Part shown: positions 9,579 through 19,966 of the stretch, in pieces
How the letters are laid out: each line of letters starts with the position of its first letter
How positions within the stretch are numbered: the stretch's first letter is position 1
Assembly: GCF_030161555.1 (NCBI RefSeq)
Contig: NZ_BSUK01000001.1
Coordinates: 3,906,001-3,970,000 of the forward strand
DNA: 64,000 nucleotides
Direction of reading: 5' to 3'
Source of the DNA: Luteimicrobium album
GTDB lineage: Bacteria > Actinomycetota > Actinomycetes > Actinomycetales > Cellulomonadaceae
The notes under the pieces: generated by a model
What the model was told of the DNA's origin: nothing
Databases searched by the model: none
The model's input: the letters and a program-made list of their open reading frames with translations, nothing else
Made by a program: the position numbers and the translations under genes

Positions 9579-9602
9579 CGACACGCCGCGCCCGGCGTGT
9601 CG
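9579..9602 (-). terminator. Hairpin after the MBL-fold hydrolase gene
   Basis: A perfect 10-bp stem (9579-9588 with 9593-9602) and 4-nt loop directly behind the stop codon at 9610 of the minus-strand hydrolase gene and just before the recA SOS box. No T-run follows. It probably ends the DUF3046 operon so that recA is transcribed from its own SOS promoter. Confidence 0.65.
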
Positions 9603-9609
9603 ATGCAGG

Positions 9610-10404
9610 TCAGGGGGCCGACACGGGCAGCTCGGCGGTCTCGCCGGGCGCGAGCACGACCGCCCGCGTGCCCGGGGCGTGCCGCGCGACCTCGTGCGCG
9701 AAGAGCGCGCCCGGCCGGTCCATCCAGCCCGGCGGCACGTGCCGGCCGCCCGGCGCGTGGAGGGTCCCCCAGTGCACCGGCACGGCGGTCCCCGCCCCGA
9801 CGACGGCGCACAGCTCGGCCGCCTGCAGGGGCCCCAGGTGTCCGCCCGACAGGCGTGGCCCCCACCCCGCCACCGGCACGAGCGCGACGTCGGGCGCACG
9901 GCCGGCGAGCCCCGGCACGCCGGCCAGCGCGGGGGCGAGCTCCGTGTCGCCGACCGCCCAGACCGCCAGCTCGTCGCCCGCCGCGTCCCCGTCGAGGAGG
10001 AGCAGGTGCCCGTTGGCCGCGTTCGGACGGTGCGCCATGGGCCGGTGCCCGTGCACGGCGGGCGTGAGCCGGACGTGCGCGCCGGGCGCGATCTCGACGA
10101 CGTCGTCGGGCCCGAGCCCGCGCGCCCCGGCGATCCCGTGCGCGCGCAGCCACCGGGCGTTGGCCGGCGCGGTCAGGACCGGGACGTCGCCCAGCAGCCG
10201 CAGCGAGCCGAGCTCCGCGTGGTCGTGGTGCAGGTGCGAGATCAGGACCGCGTCGACGTCGCGCCAGACCTCCGCGGGCCGCCCGCCGCGCCGCCGCAGG
10301 ACCCCCGCGTGCCGGTGCAGCAGGGGGTCCGTGAGCACCCGGACGCCGTCGCGCTCCAGGAGGACGGTCGAGTGGCCCAGCCAGGTCACGCGCAGACGGC
10401 TCAC
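9610..10404 (-). CDS. MBL-fold metallo-hydrolase (UlaG-like)
   Basis: A 264-residue metallo-beta-lactamase-fold protein. The metal-binding motif H-x-H-x-D-H is His57, His59, Asp61 and His62 (SHLHHDHAE), with a further His at GHRP and Asp in AVGDTE. It starts with GTG at 10404, overlapping the stop of the phosphodiesterase gene (GTGA), so the two are coupled. Fold and motif suggest a di-metal hydrolase related to UlaG/NAPE-PLD-like lactonases or phosphodiesterases; the substrate cannot be read from sequence. A lipid or phosphate-ester substrate would fit the neighbouring gene, but that is inference. Confidence 0.85.
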   Translation of the reverse strand: MSRLRVTWLGHSTVLLERDGVRVLTDPLLHRHAGVLRRRGGRPAEVWRDVDAVLISHLHHDHAELGSLRLLGDVPVLTAPANARWLRAHGIAGARGLGPDDVVEIAPGAHVRLTPAVHGHRPMAHRPNAANGHLLLLDGDAAGDELAVWAVGDTELAPALAGVPGLAGRAPDVALVPVAGWGPRLSGGHLGPLQAAELCAVVGAGTAVPVHWGTLHAPGGRHVPPGWMDRPGALFAHEVARHAPGTRAVVLAPGETAELPVSAP

Positions 10405-12643
10405 GGCGCCACCTCCTCGGTGCGCCCCGTCGCGGGCTCGCCGGGCGTGCGCTCGGCCGAGGGGCCCGCGTCGTCAGCGCGCACGGCCCCCGGCCCGAGC
10501 CCGAGCGCAGCGAGCCACGCCACGAGCTGACGGTGCACGGCGTCGGCGCCCACCAGCAGCCGGGCGCCGTCGGGCCCGGACCGCAGCGCGTCGTCGACCT
10601 CCCAGGCGGCGGGGTGCAGCAGCACCGCACGGTTCTGCTCGCCCCCAGGCCCCCGTGGGACCCGACGAGCCCCTCGAACGGGTGCACGAGCCCCGCGTCG
10701 TCGACGGACGAGACCACCAGCAGGTCGGCCGCCGAGTCGAGACCGGCGGCGCGCGCGAGGTCGGCCGCCGCGCGGGGCCCGTAGACCGCCGTCGGGTCCT
10801 GGCCCTCGACCGCGCCAGTCGCGAGGTGACGCAGCCCGTACGCACCGAGGGCGACGGGCCGGCCGTCGTCGTCGCGGCCCACGACCACCCCGATCCCCGG
10901 GTGCGCCGCGAGCCCCGGCACCAGGTCGGGCCAGCGCTCGACGAGGCGCGAGAGCCCCAGCGGCTCGTCGGAGCCGGTGACCCACACGCCGGCGAAGTTC
11001 CCGGACGCCGCGACGACGAGCTCGTGCTCGGTGGTGGGACCGGGCTCCTCGTCGCGCCGCGCCGGACGGTCGCCCGTGGCGCGCCCGCTCTCGGGCCCGA
11101 CGGCGTCGCGGCCCCGGGCCGTGCCGGACAGCGCGCGCAGCGCCTCGGCGACCTCGTGCCACTGCTCGCCGCGCTCACCGCGCGCCTGGGCCGTCGCGAC
11201 GTCGCGCCGCAGGCCCCGGCGCTCGTCGTCGGCAGCGCTGCCAGGTTCGGCTGCCGAGCGCGACAGCCGGCGCACGAGCGCCTCGAGGGTCAGCCCGTAC
11301 GTCTTCGCGAAGGGCTCGCCGAGCGACTGGCCGTGGTCGGAGAGCACGACGACGTCGTAGGGCCGCGCGGTCTGCCGGCCGAGCTGCTCGAGCAGCCCGA
11401 CGACGCGGTCGAGGCCCTCGAGCGAGCGCAGCGACTCGGGCCGCAGCGGGCCCGCGTGGTGGGCGACCTCGTCGTGGTCGACGAAGTCCACGAAGATCAC
11501 GGGCGCCCCCTGCACCATCTGCTCGGCGACGAGCGACGTGTTGAGGTCGCGCAGCAGCACGTTGGTGATCGCGCGCAGGGCCGGGTAGGCGCCCAGGCGC
11601 GAGACGCGCGGCTCGACGCGCCGCGCCGTCTGCTGCCAGCCCTGGTACAGCTCCTTGACGAGCTCGCCGACCGTGAGCAGCAGGGCCCGTACGAGCACGA
11701 AGGGACTCGAGCAGAACTCGACGAAGGTCGCGCCCGGCCCGAGCCCCCGCCGCGCGCGGCTGACGACGAGCAGGCTCGTCGCCGCGCCGCCGCTGAACAT
11801 CGTGGAGACCGCCGCGCCGCCCCCGGCGAGCAGCCCGGGGCCCGCCTGCACGAGACGCTCCTCGAGGAGCGCGGCGTCGCGCGGGTGGTTGGTCACGAGG
11901 AGCCGGCCCAGCTCGCGGTCCCACCAGCGGAACGCGGGGACGCGGTCCGCGGCGCCGTGCAGCAGCCCGGCCTGGGAGGCGGGCGTCGTCGACGGCACCT
12001 GCGCCCACCACGGCTCGAGCCGGTGCGTGCCGGCGCGCAGCCACCGCGTGAGCGTCGGCGCGAGCCCGGCCTGGACGGCGTGCTCGAGCGTCCCCTGGGC
12101 GAGCCCGTCGAGCTGGACGATCAGCACGCCCCGCTCGCCACCGGGCACGGGCGCCGACCTCCCGCCCGCGCGCTCCGCCGCACGCGCGCGGCGTCGGGCC
12201 CCGCGGCGGGCCCGACGGCGCAGGTCGCCCAGGACGTAGTCGTTGTCCCGCAGGCCCAGCAGCCAGCGGCCCACGGCCATCACGACGGCGGCGACCACGA
12301 GCACCGGGACGACGTCGGTGCCGTGGCTCAGGTGCACGCCCGGGACGTGCACGAGGGCCGCCCACGCGATCAGGACCTGCGCCGCGAGCCCGAGCAGGAG
12401 CGCCGAGAGCGGCCCGAACCGGGCCGCGAGCACCCGCAGCGCCGGGCGCACGACCGCGTCGCCGACGGCCACGGCGAGCGCGACGACGAGCACGGCCCAC
12501 GGCGAGGAGACCGACACGCCCGGCACGACCAGGAGCGCGACCGCGAGCCCCGCGGTCGTCGCGACGAGCGACCACACCGACTCGCGCAGGTCCGCGACGC
12601 GCGAGGCACGGTCCTTCGTGGGTCGCGCCGGCTCGGCGGCCAT
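10401..12643 (-). CDS. Membrane-anchored alkaline-phosphatase-superfamily phosphodiesterase with holin-like N-terminus (one frameshift)
   Basis: About 747 residues after repair. Residues ~20-125 hold four hydrophobic segments of the mycobacterial 4-TMR phage holin superfamily IV type. The rest is a type I phosphodiesterase / alkaline phosphatase fold: VLIVQLDGLA (metal Asp), STTPASQAGLLHG (Thr nucleophile), FVDFVDHDEVAHHAGP, VVVLSDHGQSLG and GSHGGLG, which together give the two-metal ligand set. The frame breaks at the CCCCC run 10642-10646; one extra C restores GGEQNRAVLLHPAAWEVDD to the stop at 10401. The ATG at 12643 overlaps the DUF3046 stop by one base. Catalysis is expected on the outer face or in the membrane plane; the substrate is unknown. 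Confidence 0.85.
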
Positions 12644-12876
12644 CAGCGCGCGGGCGGCGCGGGTCGGCGGCGGTCCGAGCCCCAGCGCCGCTCGTCCGGC
12701 ACGTCCATCGCGTCGCACAGGGCGTGCCAGACGACGCGCGGGTCGACGCCGTCGTCGAGGGCCTGGACCGCGGTGCGCGAGTCCAGCTCGGTGAGGACCT
12801 GGACACCCGCGAGCGTGCGCCCGTAGGCGTCGCCGAACACATCGTCCACCAGGGACCAGAACTCGCTGTACCGCAC
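12643..12876 (-). CDS. DUF3046 family protein
   Basis: A 77-residue protein starting at GTG 12876 with the family hallmark RYSEFWSLVDDVFGDAYGRTL and ending in DVPDERRWGSDRRRPAP. The family is small, actinobacterial and of unknown function, and is typically encoded near recA-recX (as in mycobacteria). Here it is the first gene of an overlapping operon with the phosphodiesterase (TGATG junction) and the MBL-fold hydrolase. It is divergent from lhr, with about 64 bp between start codons for both promoters. Confidence 0.9.
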   Translation of the reverse strand: MRYSEFWSLVDDVFGDAYGRTLAGVQVLTELDSRTAVQALDDGVDPRVVWHALCDAMDVPDERRWGSDRRRPAPPAR

Positions 12877-12940
12877 GGCACCAGCCTGCCACGTGCCGCC
12901 CACCCGGGCGGGTGTGGGCGGGCCCGACCACAATGAGACG

Positions 12941-15900
12941 GTGCCACGCTCCTCCGCCACCCCGGTTCCGGCTCCGCCGGGAAGGGGCTCGACCGCTTCG
13001 GCGCGGCGACGCGCGACTGGTTCGCGGGCGCGTTCGAGGCGCCGACCGCGGCGCAGACCGGCGCCTGGGACGCGATCGGGAGCGACCGGCACGCGCTGGT
13101 GGTCGCGCCGACCGGGTCGGGCAAGACGCTCGCCGCGTTCCTCTGGTCGATCGACCGCCTGGTGCGGGCGTCCGACGACGAGCCCGAGCCCGCCCGACGC
13201 TGCCGGATCGTCTACGTTTCGCCCCTCAAGGCCCTCGCCGCGGACGTCGAGCGCAACCTGCGCTCGCCCTTGACGGGCATCCGGCAGGCCGCGGCACGGC
13301 GCGGCGAGGCCGTCCGCGAGGTCCGCGTGGGCCTGCGCACGGGTGACACGCCCGCCCGCGAGCGCCGCACGTTTGCCACGGCGCCGCCCGACGTGCTGGT
13401 CACGACCCCGGAGTCGCTGTTCCTCGTCCTGACGTCGGGCGCGCGGGAGGGGCTCGCAGGCGTCGAGACGATCATCGTCGACGAGATCCACGCGCTCGCC
13501 GGGACCAAGCGCGGCGCGCACCTCGCGGTCACGCTCGAGCGGCTCGACGCGCTGCTGGACCGGCCCGCGCAGCGTGTCGGCCTGTCGGCGACCGTGCGGC
13601 CGGTCGACGCGGTCGCCGCCTTCCTCGCGGGCGCCCGGTCGCCCGCGGACGGGGGCCGCGACGTCGTCGTCGTGCAGCCGCCCGCCACGAAGCGGCTGCG
13701 GATCGACGTCGAGGTGCCCGTGCCGGACCTCGCCGACCTGCGCGCGACCCCGCTCGCGGTACCGGCCGGCGCAGGTGGCGGCCTCCCGCCCCTGCCCGAC
13801 GGCGAGCCCGACCTCTCCGGCCCGGCCGCGGTCCCGCTCCCCCTGCCCGGCGACGCGGCGGGCTCGGGGCCGGGGCGGTCCCCGCGCTCCTCGATCTGGC
13901 CGCACGTCGAGGAGCGGATCGTCGACCTGGTCGCGGCAGACACCGGGGCGGACGAGGTCGCGCACCAGGCGGCCGGGCGGGTGCAGCGCTCGACGCTCGT
14001 CTTCACGAACTCGCGCCGGGGCGCGGAGCGCCTCACGGCCCGTCTGAACGAGCTGTGGGCCGAGCGACAGGGCGAGGACGTGCTCGACCCCGGGACGATC
14101 CGCGCGGCCCAGGTGCAGGCGCAGTCGGGCGCGAGCGCGGGGATCGAGCCGGTCGTCGCGCGCGCCCACCACGGGTCGATGAGCCGCGCGGAACGCACCC
14201 GGACCGAGACCGAGCTCAAGGAGGGCCGCCTGCCCGCCGTCGTCGCGACGAGCTCGCTCGAGCTCGGCATCGACATGGGCGCGATCGACCTCGTCGTGCA
14301 GGTCGGCTCGCCGCCCAGCGTGGCGAGCGGGCTCCAGCGGCTCGGCCGCGCGGGCCACCAGGTCGGCGCCGAGTCCCACGGCGTGATCTTCCCGACGTTC
14401 CGCGGGGACCTCGTGCCGGCGACCGTCGTGGCGCAGCGCATGCTCGCGGGCGAGATCGAGCAGGTGCACGTCCTGCGCAACCCCTCGACGTGCTCGCGCA
14501 GCAGGTCGTCGCGATGGTCGCGATGGACGAGTGGACGGTGGACGACCTGGCGGCCGTGGTCCGGCGCGCGCTGCCGTTCGAGCAGCTCACCGACGGCGCC
14601 CTCACCGCGGTCCTCGACATGCTGGCCGGCCGCTACCCGAGCGAGGAGTTCGCCGAGCTGCGGGCGCGCGTGGTGTGGGACCGCGCGTCGGGCACGCTCA
14701 CCGCGCGGCCGGGCGCCGGGCGCCTCGCGGTGACGAGCGGCGGCACCATCCCGGACCGCGGAATGTACGGGGTGTTCCTCGTCGGGTCGGGCGACGACGC
14801 GACGGCCGAAGAGCTCGGTGACCCCGTCACGGGCCCGTCCGGGCCGCGCGGCGGGACCGGCCGCGCGCCGCGCCGCGTGGGCGAGCTCGACGAGGAGATG
14901 GTCTACGAGTCACGCGTGGGCGACACGTTCACGCTGGGGTCGAGCACGTGGCGGATCGAGGAGATCACGCCCGACCGGGTCCTCGTCTCCCCCGCCCCCG
15001 GGCTCCCGGGACGGCTGCCGTTCTGGAAGGGCGACTCCCCGGCCGTCCCGCCGAGCTCGGCGCGGCGATCGGCGCCTGGGTGCGCGAGACCGCTGCCGGG
15101 GCCGCGACCGATGCCGACGCGGCGCACGCCCGGCTGCGCGACGCCGGGCTCGACGGCTGGGCCGCCGACAACCTGCTCGCCTACCTCGCCGACCAGCGCA
15201 CCGCGACGGGCACGGTGCCCGACGACCGGACCGTCGTGGTCGAGCGGTTCCGTGACGAGCTCGGCGACTGGCGGGTCGTGCTGCACTCCCCGTTCGGGGC
15301 GCGCGTGCACGCGCCCTGGGCCCTGGTCGTGGCGCGGCGTCTGCGCGAGCGGCTCGGCGTGGACGTCGCGGCGATGCACTCCGACGACGGGATCGTCCTG
15401 CGGCTGCCCGACATGGACGCGGGGCTCGACACCACCTTCGGCGAGCCCGGCGACGGCGAGCCGTCCGGCGCCGCCTCGGGTGCGTCGATCACGCTCGAGG
15501 ACCTCCTACTGGAGCCCGACGAGGTCGTCGAGGAGGTCCGCGACGCGCTCGGCGGCTCGGTGCTGTTCGCGGCGCGCTTCCGCGAGGCCGCAGCCCGCGC
15601 GCTCCTGCTGCCGCGCCGCCGGCCCGACAAGCGGCAGCCGCTGTGGCAGCAACGCCAGCGCTCGGCGCAGCTCCTGTCGGTCGCGTCCGGCTACCCCCAG
15701 TTCCCGATCGTCCTCGAGGCCGCGCGCGAGTGCCTCCAGGACGACTTCGACACCGCGGCGCTCGCCGACCTCATGCGCGCGGTCCAGGGCCGCCGGGTGC
15801 GCGTCGTCGAGGTGACGACCCCGACGCCGTCGCCGTTCGCCCAGTCCCTCCTCTTCGGCTACACCGCGCAGTTCCTGTACGACGGCGACGCCCCGCTCGC

Positions 15901-18038
15901 GGAGCGGCGCGCGGCCGCGCTCGCGCTCGACCCGGCGCTGCTGTCCGAGCTGCTCGGCGGCGACGGCACCAGCCAGCTCGCGGACCTGCTGGACCCGGAG
16001 CAGGTCGAGCGGACCGAGGCCGAGCTGCAGGCGCTCGCGCCCGGTCGCCAGGCGCGAGACGCCGAGGGCTTGTGGGACGTGCTGCGCCGGCTCGGGCCGC
16101 TCCCGACGTCGGCGCTCGCCGCCCGCACCGTGCCCGACCGGGGCGCGGAGGCCGCGACCTGGCTGGCCGGGCTCGAGGCCGCGCGCCGGGTCATGCGCGT
16201 CCGCGTCGCGGGGGCGCCGGACGACGAGCAGGACCAGTGGGCCGTCGTCGAGGACGCCGCCCGGCTGCGGGACGCGCTGGGCGTCGCGCTCCCGGTCGGG
16301 CTGCCCGAGGTGTTCCTCGAGCCCGTGCCCGACCCGCTCGGCGACCTGGTGCGGCGCCACGCGCGCACGCACGGTCCGTTCCCCGCGGGCGACGTCGCGG
16401 CGCGCTACGGCCTCGCGCGCGCGGTCGTCGTCGAGGTGCTGAGCCGGCTCGCGGCGACCGGCGCCCTCGTGCGCGGCCGGTTGCGGCCCCCGTCGCTCGG
16501 CGGGGTCGGCGACGAGTTCTGCGACTCCGACGTGCTGCGGACGCTCCGGCGGCGCTCGCTCGCCGCACTGCGGGCCGAGGTCGAGCCGGTGCCCGGACGG
16601 GCGCTCGGGCTGTTCCTCCCGGCCTGGCAAGGCGTGACCGGAGGCGCCGGCGCCACGGGCACAGGGACGGCCGGAGGCTCGGGGCCCCTGCGCGGGGTCG
16701 CCGGTCTGCTGCGCGCCGTCGAGCAGCTCTCGGGCGCTGCCGTGCCGGCGTCGGCGCTCGAGACGCTCGTGCTGCCCGCCCGGGTCCGGGACTACGCCCC
16801 CGCGCTGCTCGACGAGCTGACGACGTCGGGCGAGGTCCTGTGGTGCGGGCACGCTGCCCTGCCGGGGTCCGGCGGCGGCGACGGACTCGTGAGCCTGCAC
16901 CTCGCCGAGACCGCGCACCTCACGCTGCCCACGACCGAGCCGCTCGACGAGACGGGCGCCGGCACTCCTCCATCTGGCGGTCCTCGACGTGCTCGAGCAC
17001 GCCGGCGGCCTCTTCCTGGGGCGGGTCGCCGAGCTCGCCGAGGCGGCGCAGTCCGCGGTGCTCGAGGCGCTCTGGGACCTCGTCTGGGCGGGGCGGGTGA
17101 CCAACGACGGGCTCGCGGCGCTGCGCTCGCGCCTCGGCCCCGCCGGCGGCGCACACCGTGCACCGCGCGCCGCCGGACGCGCCCGCCCGGTCCGGCGCGC
17201 GGGCCTCGGCGGGTTCGGCATCGGCACGCTCGGCGGCCGCGCGGCCGGTGGGCGGGCGGCGGCCACGGCCGAGCTGCGCGGCGGCGCCGGGCGGTGGGCG
17301 GCGCTCCCGTCGCGCGAGCCCGACCCGACCCGCCGGACGACGGCGCTCGCCTCCGTCCTGCTCGACCGGTACGGGGTCCTCACGCGCGGCGTCGCGAGCG
17401 CCGAGGGCGTCGTCGACTACTTCCGCGGCGTCTACCGGGTGCTCGCCGAGCAGGAGTCGCTGGGCCGCGTTCGCCGGGGGTACTTCGTCGAGCACCTGGG
17501 CGGCTCGCAGTTCGCGGTCCCCGGTGCGGTCGACGCCCTGCGTGCGCACGCGAGCGACCTCGAGGGCTTCGCGGACCACCCGGAGCGGGCGCGGTCGCTG
17601 CTGCTGGCCGCGACCGACCCGGCGAACCCGTACGGCGCCGCGCTGCCGTGGCCGGACACGATCACGGCGACGACGACGCCCGCGGACGGCGGACGGCGCG
17701 CGGCCGGGGCCCGGCCGGGGCGCAAGGCCGGGGCCGTCGTCGTGCTCGTCGGGGGCGCGCTCGTCGCGTACGTCGAGCGCGGCGGCCGGTCCGTCCTCAC
17801 GTTCACGTCCGACGACGCGGCGCTCACGTCGGCCTCCCGCGAGCTCGCCGCCGCGACCGACGACGGCAGGCTCGGACGGCTCACCGTCGTTCGGCTCGAC
17901 GGCGCGCCCGCGCTCGACGCCGTCGCGTCCGGCTCGGGCACCACCCCCGCGGCGCGCGCACTCCTCGCAGCCGGCTTCTCACCCACGCCCGGCGGGCTGC
18001 GCCGGTCCCCCGGACGGGGGCGCGGTGCCCGAGGGTGA
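12941..18038 (+). CDS. lhr: ATP-dependent DNA helicase Lhr (large; four frameshifts)
   Basis: Very large 3'-5' superfamily 2 helicase, about 1,699 residues after repair. Walker A APTGSGKT lies near residues 56-63, the DExH box reads VDEIHALAGTKRG, the motif VI region is RLGRAGHQVG, and a long DEAD-associated and winged-helix C-terminal half follows. Start GTG 12941 (PRSSATPVPAPPGRG) joins LDRFGAATRDWF by one extra G in 12984-12987. Further shifts lie at CCCC 14481-14484, CCCC 15037-15040 and GGG 16954-16956; the last needs one base removed. Homology is continuous across each. The stop overlaps the downstream glycosylase start by 14 nt, the Lhr/Nei pairing known from actinobacterial DNA repair. 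Confidence 0.88.
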
Positions 18039-18908
18039 CGTCGTCCTGCTCACGGCCCGGCGACTCGACACCGCGCTGCGCGGGCGCCCGCTCGACCGGG
18101 CCGAGCTGCGCTGGCCGACCGCCTTCGAGGTGGACCGCGTCGGGCGGACGGTGCTCGAGGTCGCCGCGTACGGCAAGCACCTGCTGACCCGGTTCGACGA
18201 CGGCCGGACGCTCCGCACGCACCTGCGCATGGACGGGACGTGGCGGATCGCCCGCACGGGCACGCCGCAGGCGCGGGCCCGAGACCCACGGGTCCGGGCC
18301 GTGCTGGCGAACGCGACCTGGACGTGCGTCGGGACCGATCTCGGCATGCTCGACGTCGTCCGGACGCGTGACGAGCGCACGCTCCTCGGGGACCTCGGGC
18401 CGGACCTGCTCGCGGACGGGTTCGCGGACGGCACCCCCGAGGCCCGCAGGCCGGGAGGGCGGGCCGGCGTCGACCTCGCGACCGATCGGATCCTCGCGGC
18501 CGACGGCGCCGGCGGCTTCCGCCGCGAGCACGACCCTGCGGACGGCGCGCCGCTCGCCGAGCTCCTGCTGAGCCAGCACGGCGTCGCGGGGCTCGGCACC
18601 ATCTACACGGCGGAGACCCTGTTCGCGCACCGGCTCTGGCCCTGGACCCCGGCGCGTGCCGTCGGGCCGGGTGGCGTCCGCGACCTCCTGCTGACCGCCC
18701 GGCGCCTCGAGCTCGCGGCGGTCGCGACGGGACCCCAGGCGCAGGAGCGGTACGTCCACGGACGCGAAGGACGGCCGTGCCGCGTGTGCGGCACGGCCGT
18801 CCAGGTGGGGTCGCGAACCGGCCGCCGTTCGAGCGGCCGGTGTTCTGGTGCCCGGTCTGCCAGGCGCCCGGTCAGCCGACCGGGGCGAGGTCCTCGGGCG
18901 CGCCGTAG
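18025..18908 (+). CDS. Formamidopyrimidine-DNA glycosylase family, Nei2-type (frameshift near the end)
   Basis: Base-excision glycosylase of the Fpg/Nei family, about 294 residues. It starts at GTG 18025 as (M)[14 protein letters not shown]: the N-terminal Pro is the nucleophile and Glu follows. The helix-two-turn-helix region reads [23 protein letters not shown]. The C-terminal zinc finger begins PCRVCG; its second half (VFWCPVCQ) appears only after adding one G to GGGG 18807-18810, with the stop at 18908. It overlaps lhr by 14 nt upstream and the convergent clgR by 37 nt downstream. It should remove oxidised pyrimidines; the pairing with Lhr supports a joint repair role. Confidence 0.88.
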
Positions 18909-19267
18909 CACGCGCGCGAGGCGTCGGACAGGAGCTCGCGGACCAGGTCGTCGCGCTCCTCGGGGCGCCCGGCGGGCGTCGTGAGCGCGGACATCGTGAG
19001 GTCCGCGGGGACGGTGTCGGGGATGGAGAAGCCCTCGGCGACGGCGACGCGGTCGCTGACCTCGCGCAGGACGAGCCACAGGGGCACGTCGAGCGCGTCG
19101 CAGATCGACGCGAGGAGCTCGGACGAGGCCTCCTTCTGGCCACGCTCGACCTCGCTGAGGTAGCCCAGCGAGACCCGCGCGTCGGAGGAGACCTCACGCA
19201 GGGTTCGGCCCTGACGCTGCCGGACGTCGCGGAGGACGTCACCGATCTCACGGCGGAGAACGATCAT
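18872..19267 (-). CDS. clgR: XRE-family transcriptional regulator ClgR
   Basis: A 131-residue DNA-binding protein whose N-terminal helix-turn-helix reads [38 protein letters not shown], the typical ClgR sequence. ClgR activates Clp protease and other stress genes in actinobacteria and is itself degraded by Clp. The C-terminal region ([11 protein letters not shown] onward) is longer than in some relatives. It is last of the minus-strand set pgsA-cinA-clgR, with a 180-nt gap before it that may hold its own promoter. The ATG at 19267 opens directly on the family motif [13 protein letters not shown]. Confidence 0.9.
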   Translation of the reverse strand: MIVLRREIGDVLRDVRQRQGRTLREVSSDARVSLGYLSEVERGQKEASSELLASICDALDVPLWLVLREVSDRVAVAEGFSIPDTVPADLTMSALTTPAGRPEERDDLVRELLSDASRACYGAPEDLAPVG

Positions 19268-19404
19268 CGGGCGACCCCTCTCGTCTGGTGCCCGTGCGAC
19301 CCGGAGATGACGCTCACCGGGGCGACCGGGCGGCCCTTTGGCCTGTTGCTGCTCATCGGCCTCTTACTGATCACGGCCAATCTAACGCACAGCGGTGGTC
19401 CGTT

Positions 19405-19415
19405 GTTCCGCGAAC
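19405..19415 (-). promoter_or_regulatory. Small palindrome upstream of clgR, possible regulator site
   Basis: GTTCCGCGAAC is a 4-3-4 inverted repeat 138 nt upstream of the clgR ATG, in the 180-nt gap between cinA and clgR. ClgR sites in other actinobacteria contain GTTCGC-type half sites and clgR is often autoregulated, so this may be its own operator. No clear -10/-35 pair was seen near it. Low confidence. Confidence 0.3.
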
Positions 19416-19447
19416 ACGGGGCGCTCACGCTTTTCCCCCGGTGTCCG

Positions 19448-19966
19448 CTACGCCGGGGGCGAAATCTCCGGCTCGCCGACCCCGTCCCGCGGCTCGCGGA
19501 GCACGTCGAGCGCGAGCGCGAGCGCCGCCGCCGTGGCATCCGCCCGTACGACCGCACGGCCGCCGTCGAGGTGCAGCTCGCGCACCACGGTCGCCCCGGG
19601 CGCGACGAACGCCACGAAGACGAGCCCGGGCACGTGCCCGTCCTGGGGGTCCGGCCCGGCGACGCCCGTCGTCGCGAGCCCCACGTCCGAGCCGGTCGCG
19701 CGCCGCACGCCCGACGCCATCGCGAGGGCCGTCGGGCCGGCGACCGGCCCCAGCCGGCCGAGCAGCTCGCCGTCGACGCCCAGCAGGCGGGCCTTGAGGT
19801 CCGTCGCATACGCCACGACGCCGCCGCGGAGCACGAGCGACGCACCGGGGACCTCGACGAACGCGCTCGTCAGCGCGCCGCCGGTGAGGGACTCCGCGAC
19901 GCCCAGCGTCCAGCCGCGAGCGCGGCACAGCTCGAGGACCCGCGCGGCGTCGGGCCGGTCGCTCAC
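19448..19966 (-). CDS. CinA C-terminal family nicotinamide-nucleotide amidohydrolase
   Basis: A 172-residue stand-alone CinA C-terminal (PncC-type) domain that deamidates nicotinamide mononucleotide in NAD recycling. Family motifs: TLGVAESLTGGALTSAFVEVPGAS near the start and LATTGVAGPDPQDGHVPGLVFVA in the middle. The N-terminal molybdopterin-like domain of full CinA is absent, as is common in actinobacteria. The GTG start at 19966 overlaps the pgsA stop by 4 nt, so it is coupled to pgsA. Confidence 0.9.
   Translation of the reverse strand: MSDRPDAARVLELCRARGWTLGVAESLTGGALTSAFVEVPGASLVLRGGVVAYATDLKARLLGVDGELLGRLGPVAGPTALAMASGVRRATGSDVGLATTGVAGPDPQDGHVPGLVFVAFVAPGATVVRELHLDGGRAVVRADATAAALALALDVLREPRDGVGEPEISPPA

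Noticed and set aside
9386-12826. A 1,146-codon plus-strand open frame opposite the recA-upstream operon
   Set aside because: Arg/Pro/Ala-rich translation with no domain; it is the shadow of the phosphodiesterase and hydrolase genes in high-GC DNA. The same holds for the long frames at 28437-32384, 40976-44539 and 51557-56548 outside the real genes they include.
12941-18038. lhr as a decayed pseudogene
   Set aside because: Conserved sequence continues without loss across all four breaks and there are no internal stop codons in the joined frames; homopolymer errors explain it better.
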